The notes under the pieces: model-generated | Told to the model about the DNA's origin: nothing | Databases searched by the model: none | Seen by the model: only the letters and a program-made list of their open reading frames with translations | Shown: one piece after another, positions 17,087 through 26,079 of the stretch | How the letters are laid out: every line of letters begins with the position of its first letter | Numbering within the stretch: the first letter of the stretch is position 1 | Source of the DNA: Nocardia veterana NBRC 100344 | GTDB taxonomy: Bacteria; Actinomycetota; Actinomycetes; Mycobacteriales; Mycobacteriaceae | Direction: 5' to 3' | DNA: 64,000 bases | Assembly (NCBI RefSeq): GCF_000308855.1 | Contig: NZ_BAGM01000207.1 | Location: forward strand, 1 to 64,000 | Made by a program: the position numbers and the translations under genes

Positions 17087-17827
17087 TCAACCGGCGGTCT
17101 TCCCGTTGTCGGCGAGATAGACGGCCCCGTGGACGGACGCGGCATCGTCTCCGGCCAGGAACGCGATCACCTTCGCGACGTCGCCCGGGTCGCTCAGTCC
17201 GCGTGGTGCGGCCACGCGCATGACCAGATTCGGATCGGCGCCCTCGGGCAGAACGAATTCGGTGACCTGCGGAGTGAGCATGCCGCCCGGACAGACCGCA
17301 TTGACTCGCAATCGATCCGCGGTGTACTCGACAGCCAGCGCCCGGGTCAGCCCGATGAGTCCGTGTTTGGCGGCGCAATAGCCGGCCGAATAGGCTTGGC
17401 CCTCGGTGCCGGCGATCGAGGCCACGTTGACGATATTTCCGGCCACCGACAGCAGGTGGGGTAATGCGGCGCGGCACAGATAGAACGGCGCGTTGAGGTT
17501 CACCGCGAGATCGTGCTCCCAGTCGGTGTCGGTGACCTCGGCGGTGTGGCGCATGCGGTGAAATCCGGCGACATTGATCAGGGTATCGATCCGGCCGAAT
17601 TCCGCGACGCAGTGCTCAACCACCGACTCGCACGCCGCCGAGGTGGTGATATCCGCGATCGCGTAGCGCCCGCCGGGGACGTCCGCGAAGGTCGCGGCCA
17701 GTCGTCCCTCGTCGCGCGCGACACCGAACACCAGGGCGCCGCGCTGGGCGAATACCCGCGCGACCGCCGCCCCGAGACCGGACGAGGCGCCCGTCACCAG
17801 GGCGACTTTGCCTGCGAGATCACTCAT
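17087..17827 (-). CDS. Short-chain dehydrogenase/reductase
   Basis: 246-aa classical SDR. The cofactor motif is TGASSGLG, the NAG equivalent is NVAGFH, and the catalytic set is Ser in NVASIAG with YCAAK. The Asp/Arg region after beta-2 (GVARDEGRL) leans to NADP(H), though uncertainly. AGGAGA lies just before ATG. First gene of the SDR-VOC-TetR operon, 120 nt from the divergent EthD gene with a palindrome in between. Probably oxidises a hydroxyl of the compound handled by the cluster. Confidence 0.88.
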   Translation of the reverse strand: MSDLAGKVALVTGASSGLGAAVARVFAQRGALVFGVARDEGRLAATFADVPGGRYAIADITTSAACESVVEHCVAEFGRIDTLINVAGFHRMRHTAEVTDTDWEHDLAVNLNAPFYLCRAALPHLLSVAGNIVNVASIAGTEGQAYSAGYCAAKHGLIGLTRALAVEYTADRLRVNAVCPGGMLTPQVTEFVLPEGADPNLVMRVAAPRGLSDPGDVAKVIAFLAGDDAASVHGAVYLADNGKTAG

Positions 17828-17890
17828 TTCGTCTCCTGACCGGGTGTCGCGGGATGCCCGACGGTCGGCGAGCGCGCACCGCCGGCCACC

Positions 17891-17943
17891 TTAAGCGATT
17901 TTGCTTAATTCGTCGACGGCCGGAACGCGGTGCGTGTTACGTT
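17891..17943 (+). promoter_or_regulatory. Palindromic operator and leaderless promoter between SDR and EthD genes
   Basis: TTAAGC (17891-17896) and GCTTAA (17903-17908) are perfect arms around a 6-nt spacer. Downstream, TACGTT (17938-17943) lies 6 nt before the GTG start at 17950, the spacing of a leaderless transcript. The operator is placed to control both divergent units; the TetR at 15959-16540 is the obvious candidate. Confidence 0.65.
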
Positions 17944-17949
17944 GCCGCC

Positions 17950-18624
17950 GTGACGAAGCTGATCCTCGCCCTGCACGGCGCCGACCTCGGCTCGCGACTG
18001 TGTGAGTCGTCGTTTCGGGAAGCGCTTGCGGGCGTGGGCGCGACCGCTGTGCAGGTGAATCTCGACGACCCCGAGGTGGCATCGGCGACGCTGCGGTTCG
18101 GTCCCGCCGAGCAGATCACCGCGCTCGTCTCGGTCTGGACCGCGGGCGATCCGGCGCGCATCGTCGAAGCCGTTGCCGAGGCCGCCGGCGAACCCGTCCC
18201 GCACGCGTACCGGGTCAGCGAGCGGGTGCGGCTCGACCCCCTGCCCGTTCCGGACGGCACCCGCTCCGACGTCCTGGCCAACGTCGCGCTGCTGCCCCGG
18301 CCGGCCACGATGTCGCGGGCGGAATATCTCGAGTACTGGCACGTCCACCACACCCCGATCGCCATCCGAACCCAGAACACGGCCGGCTACATCCAGAACA
18401 CCGTCGACGAGGTTCTGACCCCGGGTGCGCCCGATGTGTCCGCGATCGTCGAGGAACATTTCCCGATGGCGGCCATGAGCGACCCACACGCCTTCTACGG
18501 CAGCCGCGGTGACGACGCCGAACTCGAGCGCCGCATCACCGAATTGATGGCCAGCTGTGCACGTTTCGGCGCCGACCAGGGTTTGGACCTGGTGCCCACC
18601 AGCCGGTACTACTGGGCTTTGTGA
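17950..18624 (+). CDS. EthD domain-containing protein
   Basis: 224 aa. The EthD-like ferredoxin fold is recognisable in MSRAEYLEYWHVHHTPIAI, with the conserved W-H-H segment, followed by a paired acidic helix. EthD proteins occur beside cytochrome P450 or SDR catabolic genes and are thought to handle or isomerise intermediates. Here it is divergent from SDR-VOC-TetR and likely co-regulated. Start GTG 17950 (VTKLILALHGAD) is chosen because the promoter spacing predicts a leaderless mRNA. Confidence 0.8.
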   Translation: MTKLILALHGADLGSRLCESSFREALAGVGATAVQVNLDDPEVASATLRFGPAEQITALVSVWTAGDPARIVEAVAEAAGEPVPHAYRVSERVRLDPLPVPDGTRSDVLANVALLPRPATMSRAEYLEYWHVHHTPIAIRTQNTAGYIQNTVDEVLTPGAPDVSAIVEEHFPMAAMSDPHAFYGSRGDDAELERRITELMASCARFGADQGLDLVPTSRYYWAL

Positions 18625-18708
18625 TCACCGATCGCCGCGCGGGGGAGTGGTGGGCGCCGATGCTAATTCGCTTGCCGTCGCGCCGGCTCGGCTGTTCGAT
18701 CGTGCGAT

Positions 18709-19686
18709 GTGGAACGGTTTCTGATCACCGGCAGTTCCGGTCACCTCGGCGAAGCGCTCGTTCGCACGCTGCGCGAGCAAGGGCAGGCCGTCGTCGGCTA
18801 CGACCGCATCGATTCGCCCTACACCACCTTCGTCGGTTCCATCACCGATCGTGAGCTGCTGCGCCGGGCACTCGACGGCGTGACGCGGGTCGTGCACGCC
18901 GCGACCCTGCACAAACCGCATATCGGATCGCATCGGCGCGAGGAGTTCCTCGACACCAATGTGAACGGAACCCTGGCCGTGCTCGAGGAGTCGGCGGCCG
19001 CCGGCGTCGGCGGTGTGGTGTTCACCAGCAGCACCAGCGCCTTCGGACGCGCACTGTCCCCGGCGGCCGGGTTGCCCGCGGCATGGATCACCGAGGACGT
19101 CCGCCCGGTCGTCCGCAACATCTACGGCGCCACCAAGGTCGCCGCCGAAGACCTGTGTGAACTGGCCGCCCGTGATCTCGGCCTACCGGTGGTGGTGTTG
19201 CGCACCTCGCGGTTCTTTCCCGAAGAGGACGACCGCGACGAGGTGCGTGCCGCCTACGACGACACCAACCTGAAGGTCAACGAATTCCTCTATCGCCGTG
19301 TCGATCTCGCCGACGCCGTCGACGCTCACCTGCTGGCCGCGCGGCAGGCGCCGGTGATCGGTTTCGACCGGTTCATCATCAGCGCGACCACCGCGTTCTC
19401 TCCGGAAGATCTGACCGAGCTGGCCACCGACGCACCGGCAGTGGTGGCTCGCCTGTTTCCCGATATCGCCGCGGATTACGAGCGGTGGGGATGGCGCATG
19501 TTCCCGGCGATCGACCGCGTCTACGTCAACGAACGCGCCCGGAAGATACTCGGCTGGTCACCCCGCTACGACTTCCGCACCGTCGTCGACCTCGTGCGCG
19601 ACGGGGCCGTGCCGTGCAGCCCGCTGGCCGCCGCCGTCGGCCGCAAGGGCTACCACTCGACCCCGACCGGGGTGTACACCCGCTGA
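18709..19686 (+). CDS. NAD-dependent epimerase/dehydratase (extended SDR)
   Basis: 325 aa. The nucleotide motif is ITGSSGHLGEALV, with active-site residues in TSSTSAFG and IYGATKVAAEDL (YxxxK). It lacks clear sugar-nucleotide-binding signatures, so a nucleotide-sugar epimerase role should not be assumed. GTG start, no Shine-Dalgarno visible; probably leaderless or weakly initiated. Tail-to-tail with the small gene at 19690, 3 nt apart. Confidence 0.85.
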   Translation: MERFLITGSSGHLGEALVRTLREQGQAVVGYDRIDSPYTTFVGSITDRELLRRALDGVTRVVHAATLHKPHIGSHRREEFLDTNVNGTLAVLEESAAAGVGGVVFTSSTSAFGRALSPAAGLPAAWITEDVRPVVRNIYGATKVAAEDLCELAARDLGLPVVVLRTSRFFPEEDDRDEVRAAYDDTNLKVNEFLYRRVDLADAVDAHLLAARQAPVIGFDRFIISATTAFSPEDLTELATDAPAVVARLFPDIAADYERWGWRMFPAIDRVYVNERARKILGWSPRYDFRTVVDLVRDGAVPCSPLAAAVGRKGYHSTPTGVYTR

Positions 19687-19689
19687 GGT

Positions 19690-19875
19690 TCAGCAAAGGT
19701 GCCCGGCGACGACCGCCCAGAAGGTCCCGCGATCGATGGTGTCGAAGTCCCAGTCCTCGACGAGGGAGTGCAGGGTCGCCACGATGCCCGGGACATCGAA
19801 ATCGTCAGCCTGTGCGCTGCCGCCGGACTCCACCATGCCGATCACGTACTTGGTGGCTGTTTCCATCGTGAACAT
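19690..19875 (-). CDS. Small conserved hypothetical protein (61 aa)
   Basis: MFTMETATKYVIGMVESGGS followed by an acidic segment (DDFDVPGIV) and a Trp-containing end (DWDFDTIDRGTFWAVVAGHL). GGGGAG lies before ATG 19875, which fixes this start over longer possibilities. It looks soluble and acidic. I know similar small actinobacterial proteins only as hypothetical. Confidence 0.65.
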   Translation of the reverse strand: MFTMETATKYVIGMVESGGSAQADDFDVPGIVATLHSLVEDWDFDTIDRGTFWAVVAGHLC

Positions 19876-20078
19876 TCCGTGCTCCCCAGATCTCTGCCAC
19901 GCGAATACGTCCCTACTCGCGCTGTTGGGCCCCGACCCGGCGAGCAGACGCTGGAGTCCGCTGCCGCATCCGAGCTTATCGCACCGACCGGTTGCTTTCG
20001 ACCGGGATCGACCGAAAGTCGGTGCGCGACAGTTTGTTAGGGACACCGGCTGGATTCGGTCGGTTCACCTCCGGTGCG

Positions 20079-20711
20079 CTACCCGGGTTTGACCGCGGTC
20101 AGAACACCCGTCGAGGGCGTGATCACGCGGTAGGCGATCTCGCCGAAACCGATTTCCTGCAGCGTATTCCGGTACCGGCGAATATCGATCTCGGCCGGAT
20201 CCATGTGCCGGCTGAGCAGTCGGGTCACCCGGCCGTGGATGCCGACCGGTGCCATATCGGCGAGCAGAATCCGACCGCCGGGCCGCAGCACCCGCCACAT
20301 CTGCGCCAACGCCCGCGCCCGGTCGTCCTCCGGAATATGGTGCATGGCGAAGGTGCAGGTGACCACATCGAATGCCGAATCCGGCAGGTCCAAGGACTGC
20401 GCCACGCCCTGCTCGAAACGGCAGTTCGTCCGGTGGCCGGTGCGCGCGCGGGCGTAGTCGACCATTTCCCGCGCGGCATCGATGCCGAGCACTTCGCCCG
20501 CCGGGCCGACGCGGTCGGCCAGCGCGAACGCCAACGTGCCCGGTCCGCTCGCGACGTCGAGCGCCCGCTCGCCCGCCCGGACCCCGCCGGCGGCGGCGAC
20601 CGCGGCCGCATGCCGTGTGCGTCTACCGCCGAAGAAGACGGTGGTGAACGCGGCGTAAGCCCGCGGATTCGTGATCAATATGCCATGGGATTCTTGTTCG
20701 ATTCGGAACAT
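20079..20711 (-). CDS. Class I SAM-dependent methyltransferase
   Basis: 210 aa, Methyltransf_11/25 type. SAM-binding motif LDVASGPGTLAFALAD, motif II-like acidic GIDAAREMVDYA, and post-motif CTFAMHHIPEDDRARALAQM. Resembles small actinobacterial ubiE-like methyltransferases without defined substrate. I place the start at MFRIEQES (20711); a palindrome overlaps this codon, so it is likely repressed by the divergent TetR. An in-frame extension upstream to 20783 has poor coding character. Confidence 0.8.
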   Translation of the reverse strand: MFRIEQESHGILITNPRAYAAFTTVFFGGRRTRHAAAVAAAGGVRAGERALDVASGPGTLAFALADRVGPAGEVLGIDAAREMVDYARARTGHRTNCRFEQGVAQSLDLPDSAFDVVTCTFAMHHIPEDDRARALAQMWRVLRPGGRILLADMAPVGIHGRVTRLLSRHMDPAEIDIRRYRNTLQEIGFGEIAYRVITPSTGVLTAVKPG

Positions 20712-20717
20712 GTGTTC
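20706..20717. promoter_or_regulatory. Palindrome over the methyltransferase start codon
   Basis: GAACATGTGTTC, 5-bp arms around TG, overlaps the ATG of the minus-strand methyltransferase and lies about 80 nt before the divergent TetR gene. Fits a small TetR operator; the link is positional. Confidence 0.5.
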
Positions 20718-20794
20718 ATGATCTGGTGGAGCCGCCCCGGCACACCAGAAGCAAAACCCTCGAATCCGTCCGATAGCGCACATCCGGAGCCGAA

Positions 20795-21277
20795 GTGTCC
20801 GATAACGACCGCCGCGTCCGCCGCACCCGCGCCGCCCTCCACCGCGCCCTGATCGAGCTCATGATCGAGCGCGGCTACGACCGAATCACGGTGCAGGACA
20901 TCCTCGACCGCGCCGATATCGGCCGCTCGACGTTCTACGCCCACTTCCGCGGCAAGGACGACCTGCTCGTGGTAAGCGGAACCGAATTCCTCCGCGCCGC
21001 GATCACCCAGCGCCCCGGCGACCCCATTCGCACCCTCTTCGACCTGGCCGACGGTCACCGCGAGGTCTATCAGGCCCTGCTCGGCCGAAAAACCACCATG
21101 ACCGTCGTCCGCGGCACCCAGCACATGCTCGCCGACATCCTCGCCGACCGGGGCACCGAAGAACCCACCGCCACCTTCCTCTCCTGGGGCCTGGTCGGTC
21201 TGCTCGGCGCCGTCGCCGAGGGCCGCATCACCGCAGTGGACGGTTACGCGACGATCCGGCAATCCGAGGCCGGCTGA
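20795..21277 (+). CDS. TetR family transcriptional regulator
   Basis: 160 aa, short for the family. Begins MSDNDRRVRRTRAALHRALI with a helix-turn-helix ITVQDILDRADIGRSTFYAHFRGKDDLLVV; the C-terminal part is the short TetR_C type found with RghR- or AcrR-like members. GTG start at 20795. Divergent from the methyltransferase, which it probably represses. Confidence 0.85.
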   Translation: MSDNDRRVRRTRAALHRALIELMIERGYDRITVQDILDRADIGRSTFYAHFRGKDDLLVVSGTEFLRAAITQRPGDPIRTLFDLADGHREVYQALLGRKTTMTVVRGTQHMLADILADRGTEEPTATFLSWGLVGLLGAVAEGRITAVDGYATIRQSEAG

Positions 21278-21455
21278 TCGCCGCGGCGAACCACCGATAC
21301 CGCTGCACCCCAACGACTCTGCACCGGTCCCCCGGATCGCCGGCCGTCGGCCATATCCATCGCACCGCAGGTGCGAACGCGGTCAGTGGTCGGTCCGTCG
21401 TGACAGTTCCGAAATGCGCCCGCTACCCCCGGCCCCGGCCCTCCGTACAGCCGAT

Positions 21456-21486
21456 TTGGTCCGACCCCGGGGGTATGGGGTAATCT
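21456..21486 (+). promoter_or_regulatory. Promoter of the tRNA-Pro gene
   Basis: TTGGTC (21456-21461) and TAATCT (21481-21486) are separated by 19 nt and lie about 27 nt before the tRNA. A small hairpin CCCGC-AA-GCGGG (21496-21507) sits in the leader. Confidence 0.55.
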
Positions 21487-21512
21487 CTTCGAGCACCCGC
21501 AAGCGGGAGCAA

Positions 21513-21589
<77 letters not shown>

Positions 21590-21657
21590 GAGCCGCCTTA
21601 CTTGAACTGGCGTCCTTAAGAACGCCAGCCAAGCTGGGTGGCTCAGGGTGAGCTTGG

Positions 21658-21686
21658 GAAGCCTCCGCATCGCGGGGGCTTCTTTC
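21658..21686 (+). terminator. Terminator downstream of tRNA-Pro
   Basis: GAAGCC-t-CCGC, loop ATC, GCGG-g-GGCTTC (21658-21682) followed by TTTC. Two weaker hairpins (CTGGCGT/ACGCCAG at 21607-21628 and CCAAGCT/AGCTTGG at 21629-21657) precede it. Confidence 0.75.
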
Positions 21687-21689
21687 GTG

Positions 21690-21911
21690 TTCGGGTGTGG
21701 GTGGTGCGCCGTGTGGGGTGCGGCTGCCGGTCGGGTTGATGCCTGTCGTTGTTGAGTGGTCGGGTGCCAGATAGATCTGTTGGGTCTCGGCGATCTCCTC
21801 GAACAGGGGTGTGCGTTGGTCGTCGACGACTTCGGTGTCGTCGAGGTAGAACCGCTCGAAGAAGGTTTGGTTGAGGTGGCGGCGGGTGTTGTTCTTGGCG
21901 CCCTCCGCCAA
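21690..21911 (-). pseudogene. Remnant of a large serine recombinase (C-terminal fragment)
   Basis: The translated segment RRHLNQTFFERFYLDDTEVV followed by DDQRTPLFEEIAE resembles the last helices of large serine integrases/resolvases, where the LNQ-xFF-xxxYxD pattern is common. The catalytic and zinc domains are absent, and the frame runs into a GC-poor tail and then antisense to the tRNA, so it is a broken C-terminal piece. It lies between tRNA-Pro and the defence genes, as expected for a decayed integrative element. The similarity is by eye and short, hence moderate confidence. Confidence 0.5.
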
Positions 21912-22006
21912 TCCCGTTCGATCGCGACTCGTCCCTGCGAAGATGGGAGTTGTCGGGGTGAGGGGCTAGGGTTTGGCGGCAGGATTCGACGAGCGAAGGG
22001 GAGTTC

Positions 22007-23605
22007 ATGGCCGGTCGGCTGACGCTGTCATGGGTCAACAAGGACCAGGCGCTCGTGCCCAACGAGCAGAGCGGGTATAGCTGGGTCGACCGTGACGATC
22101 CGCGCGTCACAGAGGTGCGCCTACTCCAACCGGCCGGGATCTTCGGTGATGCCAGTGGTACGCCGGATGACAACCTGCTCATCCAAGGTGACAGCTACGA
22201 CGCGTTGCACGCCTTGACCCGAATTCCCGAGTATGCCCAGCGCTATCGCGGCAAGGTCAAGCTCATCTACATCGACCCCCCGTTCAATACCGGCCAGGCG
22301 TTCGAGCATTACGACGATGCCCTGGAGCACTCGGTGTGGCTCGGCATGATGCGCGAGCGGCTGCTCCTACTTCGCGAACTGCTGGCCGAAGATGGCTCCA
22401 TCTGGGTGCATCTCGATGACGCGGAGATGGCGTACTGCCGCGTATTGATGGACGAAGTTTTTGGGCGTGGCGCATTTATCGCCACCGTCCTGTGGCAGAA
22501 ATCCTATACCCGAGAAAACCGCACTGCTATCTCGGTGGGGCATGAGTACATACTCGTCTATTCGCCCATGGGCTTGAACTGGAAAGCAGTCAGAAATCCG
22601 TTACCTTCCAGCGAAGAGCAGCTTGGTCGATACGTAAACTTTGACAACGATGCTCGCGGCCCTTGGAAGCCTACCCCAATGCACGCCAAAGCGGAAAAAG
22701 GCCGACGGCAGTCTCAGTTCTACACTGTTGTGACTCCTTCGGGGCGTGAGGTTAACCCGCCCCCTGGGACGTGTTGGCGATTTACTCGCGAACGGTATGA
22801 GGAACACCTCGCCGACGATCGCATCTATTTCGGCAAGAACGGTGATGGTGTACCCACGCTCAAGAAGTTTCTCAACGAGGTGCAGAGCGGACTTGTGCCA
22901 AATAGCTGGTGGACGCACGACGAGGTGGGCACTACCGGAACTGCGAAGGCGGAAATAGTCGCCTTATTCCCATCTGGTACTCCTTTCTCTACGCCTAAAC
23001 CGGAACGCCTGATGCAGCGGATTATTCACGTTGCGACCAATCCGGGAGATCTCGTGCTCGACTGCTTTGCAGGCTCAGGCACCACTGCTGCTGTGGCGCA
23101 CAAAATGGGCCGCCGATGGATTGCCTCCGAACTTTCATCCGACACTGTTAACGTCTTTACACAACCGCGTCTGCAGAAGGTGACCTCGGGCGAAGACAAT
23201 GGAGGAATTTCAGGCGACGTAGGCTGGACCGGCGGCGGAGGCTTCCGCACGTTGCAGGTCGGGCCGCCCCTCTACGAACGCGCCGGTCGGCATCTCCTCC
23301 TGGCCGAATGGGCCAAAGGCGATGACTTCGCCCAAGCTGTCGCTGCGCAACTCGGCTTCACTTTCGAGATCGACGCGCCCTTCCACGGCCGTAAAGGACG
23401 CACCCGGCTGGCAGTGCTCGACGGGGTGGCAGACGATGTGGTCCTGCGGGCGATCGCCGCACAACTTGGTGAGGATGAGCGGGTGACCGTCGTCGCCAAG
23501 GCGACGGCGCCCGGCGCGGCGGAGGTGCTGAAAGACCTGAGCCGCGGGTCGCGACTGCTCAAAGCACCACAAGATCTTGTTCGACAGGGGAAGGTTGTTC
23601 GATGA
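22007..23605 (+). CDS. mod: Type III restriction-modification DNA methyltransferase (Mod)
   Basis: 532-aa adenine/cytosine-N methyltransferase, beta-class order: catalytic motif IV DPPFNTG (residues 90-96) comes before the SAM motif DCFAGSGTT (about 350-358). Between them lies the target recognition region (about 160-330), whose base composition is clearly lower in GC than neighbouring genes, as expected for horizontally swapped specificity domains. AAGGGGAG precedes ATG 22007. The last codons overlap res as ATGA, so Mod and Res are coupled. Mod methylates one strand of an asymmetric site and gives Res its specificity. The recognised sequence cannot be predicted here. Confidence 0.88.
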   Translation: MAGRLTLSWVNKDQALVPNEQSGYSWVDRDDPRVTEVRLLQPAGIFGDASGTPDDNLLIQGDSYDALHALTRIPEYAQRYRGKVKLIYIDPPFNTGQAFEHYDDALEHSVWLGMMRERLLLLRELLAEDGSIWVHLDDAEMAYCRVLMDEVFGRGAFIATVLWQKSYTRENRTAISVGHEYILVYSPMGLNWKAVRNPLPSSEEQLGRYVNFDNDARGPWKPTPMHAKAEKGRRQSQFYTVVTPSGREVNPPPGTCWRFTRERYEEHLADDRIYFGKNGDGVPTLKKFLNEVQSGLVPNSWWTHDEVGTTGTAKAEIVALFPSGTPFSTPKPERLMQRIIHVATNPGDLVLDCFAGSGTTAAVAHKMGRRWIASELSSDTVNVFTQPRLQKVTSGEDNGGISGDVGWTGGGGFRTLQVGPPLYERAGRHLLLAEWAKGDDFAQAVAAQLGFTFEIDAPFHGRKGRTRLAVLDGVADDVVLRAIAAQLGEDERVTVVAKATAPGAAEVLKDLSRGSRLLKAPQDLVRQGKVVR

Positions 23606-26052
23606 CGTGGCTGCCCTATGACGATGCCCTGATCGAGGAGATCAAGGCACGCATGGACCTGCGTAAACCCAATGCGCGTGGACTGGCCAAGGTTGCCCAG
23701 GCGATTCAAGACGGTGATGGGCGCGAGGTGGTGTGCGATCTTGCCACCGGCGTCGGCAAGACCTACCTGGCCGCCGCGCTGGTCGACTACCTGGCGGCGC
23801 AAGGCGCGCGCAACATCCTGATCGTGACGCCTGGCAGCACCATCCAGAGCAAGACGATCGACAACTTCACCCCGGGCCACCCCAAGTTCGTCGCAGGCGC
23901 CGAGTACGAGCCGACCCTGATCACGGCCGAGAACTTCTCGCGCGGCCAGGTCGGCGACGCCCTTCACGATCCGACCGTGCTCAAGGTCTTCATCTTCAAT
24001 GTCCAGCAGCTGACCAAGCCGGGCATCAAGACCTCGCGCAAAACCCGGGAGAACGACGAATTCATCGGGCAACCGCTGTACGAGCACCTGCAGAGCGTCG
24101 ACGACCTGGTGGTCATCGCCGACGAGCACCACGTCTACCGCGAAAAGGCCAAGGCGTTCGGCGCGGCTGTCCGCGAGCTGAATCCACGGGCGATCGTCGG
24201 CCTGACTGCCACACCCGACGAGGCCGACCGCGACAAGGTGGTCTTCCAATACAGTCTGGCCGAGGCCATCGCCGATGGCCTGGTGAAGACGCCGGTCATC
24301 GTCTACCGCGAGGACGGCCAGAAGGACATCGAAACCCAGCTGTCCGACGCCTGTCACCTGCGCGCCCGCAAGGAACAGGTGTGGCACGCCTGGTCCGCGC
24401 AAAAAGAGCAGCCCCGGATCAGTCCTGTGCTGTTCGTGGTCTGTCAGGAAATCCAGGATGCCGAGCACGTCGCCAACGTGCTGGCGCGCGACGGCTACTT
24501 GCCCGGCGACGGGCAGGTGCTCCTGATCACCAGCCAGTCCAGCGACAAGGCGCTGGCCGAGCTGGCCGCCGTCGAATCGCCGGACTCGCCGGTCCGGGCG
24601 GTGGTCAGCGTCAACATGCTCAAAGAAGGCTGGGACGTCAAGAACATCGGCGTCATTGTCGGCTACCGGGCACTGGCGTCGAGCACGCTCACCGAACAGG
24701 TGCTCGGCCGCGGACTGCGCTTGCCCTTCGGAGCGCGCGTTGGCATCGCCGCGATCGACCATGTCGAGCTGGTAGCACACGACTCCTACCGCAAGCTGCT
24801 CGCCAACAAGAATGCCCTCCTGGAGCAGCTGGTCCCGCCGGCACCTGAGGTGTCCCCGACGCCCCCAGCGCCGGACGGCCAGCCGCTGCCGCTGCCGTTC
24901 GGTGAGCAGCAACCGGGGCACTCCGAGATCGCGGAGAATGGCGAGCTGCACTTGGTCGGCCCGGCCCGGATCCAAGACGGCGAAGTCGTCGATGGGGCCG
25001 AGTTCCTGATCTTGTCCTCGATCGAAGCCACAGCACAGCAGCTCAACAAGGACCAGGCAGCCGCCAGCCAGGTGCTGTACAAGGTGAAGAACGCGCCGTC
25101 GATCATCTTCCCGCGACGCGAGCGCGAGCTGGCGCCGGTCGAATTCTCGCTCGGCTGCATCGAGAATGCTGCCGCCCAGGCGATTGGCGCCACCTTCCAG
25201 CATGAATTTCCGGTGCACCTCAAGCGCCAGGCACTGATCGCCGAGCGGGACATGCAGGGCAAGGCCGTTGTCCGGACGCAGCAGATCGACGACGAGGATG
25301 CCACGCAGCGCTACGTGCCGGTCTCGGACGTGCGGCAGGAGCTGGAGGACGGCATTCTGAACCTGGGGCTTGTTCCCGCCCAGTTCAACGAACTCAACGC
25401 CGCCGCCCGCGTGGCCCGGGAGTTCCTGCTGGGCGCGGGTGTCACTGACGAGAACGATGAAGCGCTCTGGAGTTTGCGCCGGACCGATCAGGCGGTCAAA
25501 GCCATTGCGGAGCTGATCAAGACCAGCTACAACAACCGCCGCCTGCATCCGAAATGGTCGTTCAAGCCAGTCGAGGTGCCGATTCGCCGGTCGATGCCGA
25601 GCGACACCGATACCCGCTGGACCGAGAAGTTCAACAAGAACAAATGGTATGGCGACTGGGACCGGTCCATCCAACCCTATGCCAATTTCGATGCCAAGAG
25701 CACCGAGTTCACCCTGGCCCACATGTTCGACAGTTCGCCCAATGTTGATTGGTGGCTGCGCATCTACGAGCCCGGCGACGTCTGGATTGAACGCGACAAT
25801 GGCAAGAAGTACTACCCGGATTTCATCGTCCTGGACAAGGCCGGCGTCTATTGGGTCGTCGAGGGCAAATCTGATGCCACTGCTCGGGACCTTGACGTGC
25901 TGGACAAAAAGAAGGCTGCCGAGGAGTGGGCGCGTTTCGTCCGGGACGACGGGCGGTTCGGGGTGTGGCGGTACGTCTTCGCCACGGAATCTATTATTAG
26001 GTCCGCGAAGACGTGGGAAGAGCTGGTCACCAAGGCGAAGCCGGAAATGTAG
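23602..26052 (+). CDS. res: Type III restriction enzyme helicase-nuclease subunit (Res)
   Basis: 816-aa superfamily-2 ATPase with a C-terminal nuclease. Walker A is DLATGVGKTYLAAALVDY (about residue 46 on), Walker B/DEAH-type box is VIADEHHVY (about 172), with later motifs GLTATP and LGRGLRLPFG. The C-terminal PD-(D/E)xK site is YYPDFIV (about 738) with WVVEGK (about 752). All parts look intact, so the system could be active. Directly coupled to mod, and convergent with the Shedu-like gene 27 nt downstream. Confidence 0.87.
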   Translation: MTWLPYDDALIEEIKARMDLRKPNARGLAKVAQAIQDGDGREVVCDLATGVGKTYLAAALVDYLAAQGARNILIVTPGSTIQSKTIDNFTPGHPKFVAGAEYEPTLITAENFSRGQVGDALHDPTVLKVFIFNVQQLTKPGIKTSRKTRENDEFIGQPLYEHLQSVDDLVVIADEHHVYREKAKAFGAAVRELNPRAIVGLTATPDEADRDKVVFQYSLAEAIADGLVKTPVIVYREDGQKDIETQLSDACHLRARKEQVWHAWSAQKEQPRISPVLFVVCQEIQDAEHVANVLARDGYLPGDGQVLLITSQSSDKALAELAAVESPDSPVRAVVSVNMLKEGWDVKNIGVIVGYRALASSTLTEQVLGRGLRLPFGARVGIAAIDHVELVAHDSYRKLLANKNALLEQLVPPAPEVSPTPPAPDGQPLPLPFGEQQPGHSEIAENGELHLVGPARIQDGEVVDGAEFLILSSIEATAQQLNKDQAAASQVLYKVKNAPSIIFPRRERELAPVEFSLGCIENAAAQAIGATFQHEFPVHLKRQALIAERDMQGKAVVRTQQIDDEDATQRYVPVSDVRQELEDGILNLGLVPAQFNELNAAARVAREFLLGAGVTDENDEALWSLRRTDQAVKAIAELIKTSYNNRRLHPKWSFKPVEVPIRRSMPSDTDTRWTEKFNKNKWYGDWDRSIQPYANFDAKSTEFTLAHMFDSSPNVDWWLRIYEPGDVWIERDNGKKYYPDFIVLDKAGVYWVVEGKSDATARDLDVLDKKKAAEEWARFVRDDGRFGVWRYVFATESIIRSAKTWEELVTKAKPEM

Positions 26053-26079
26053 GCTGACTGGTCCGCTACATCGATAGAG

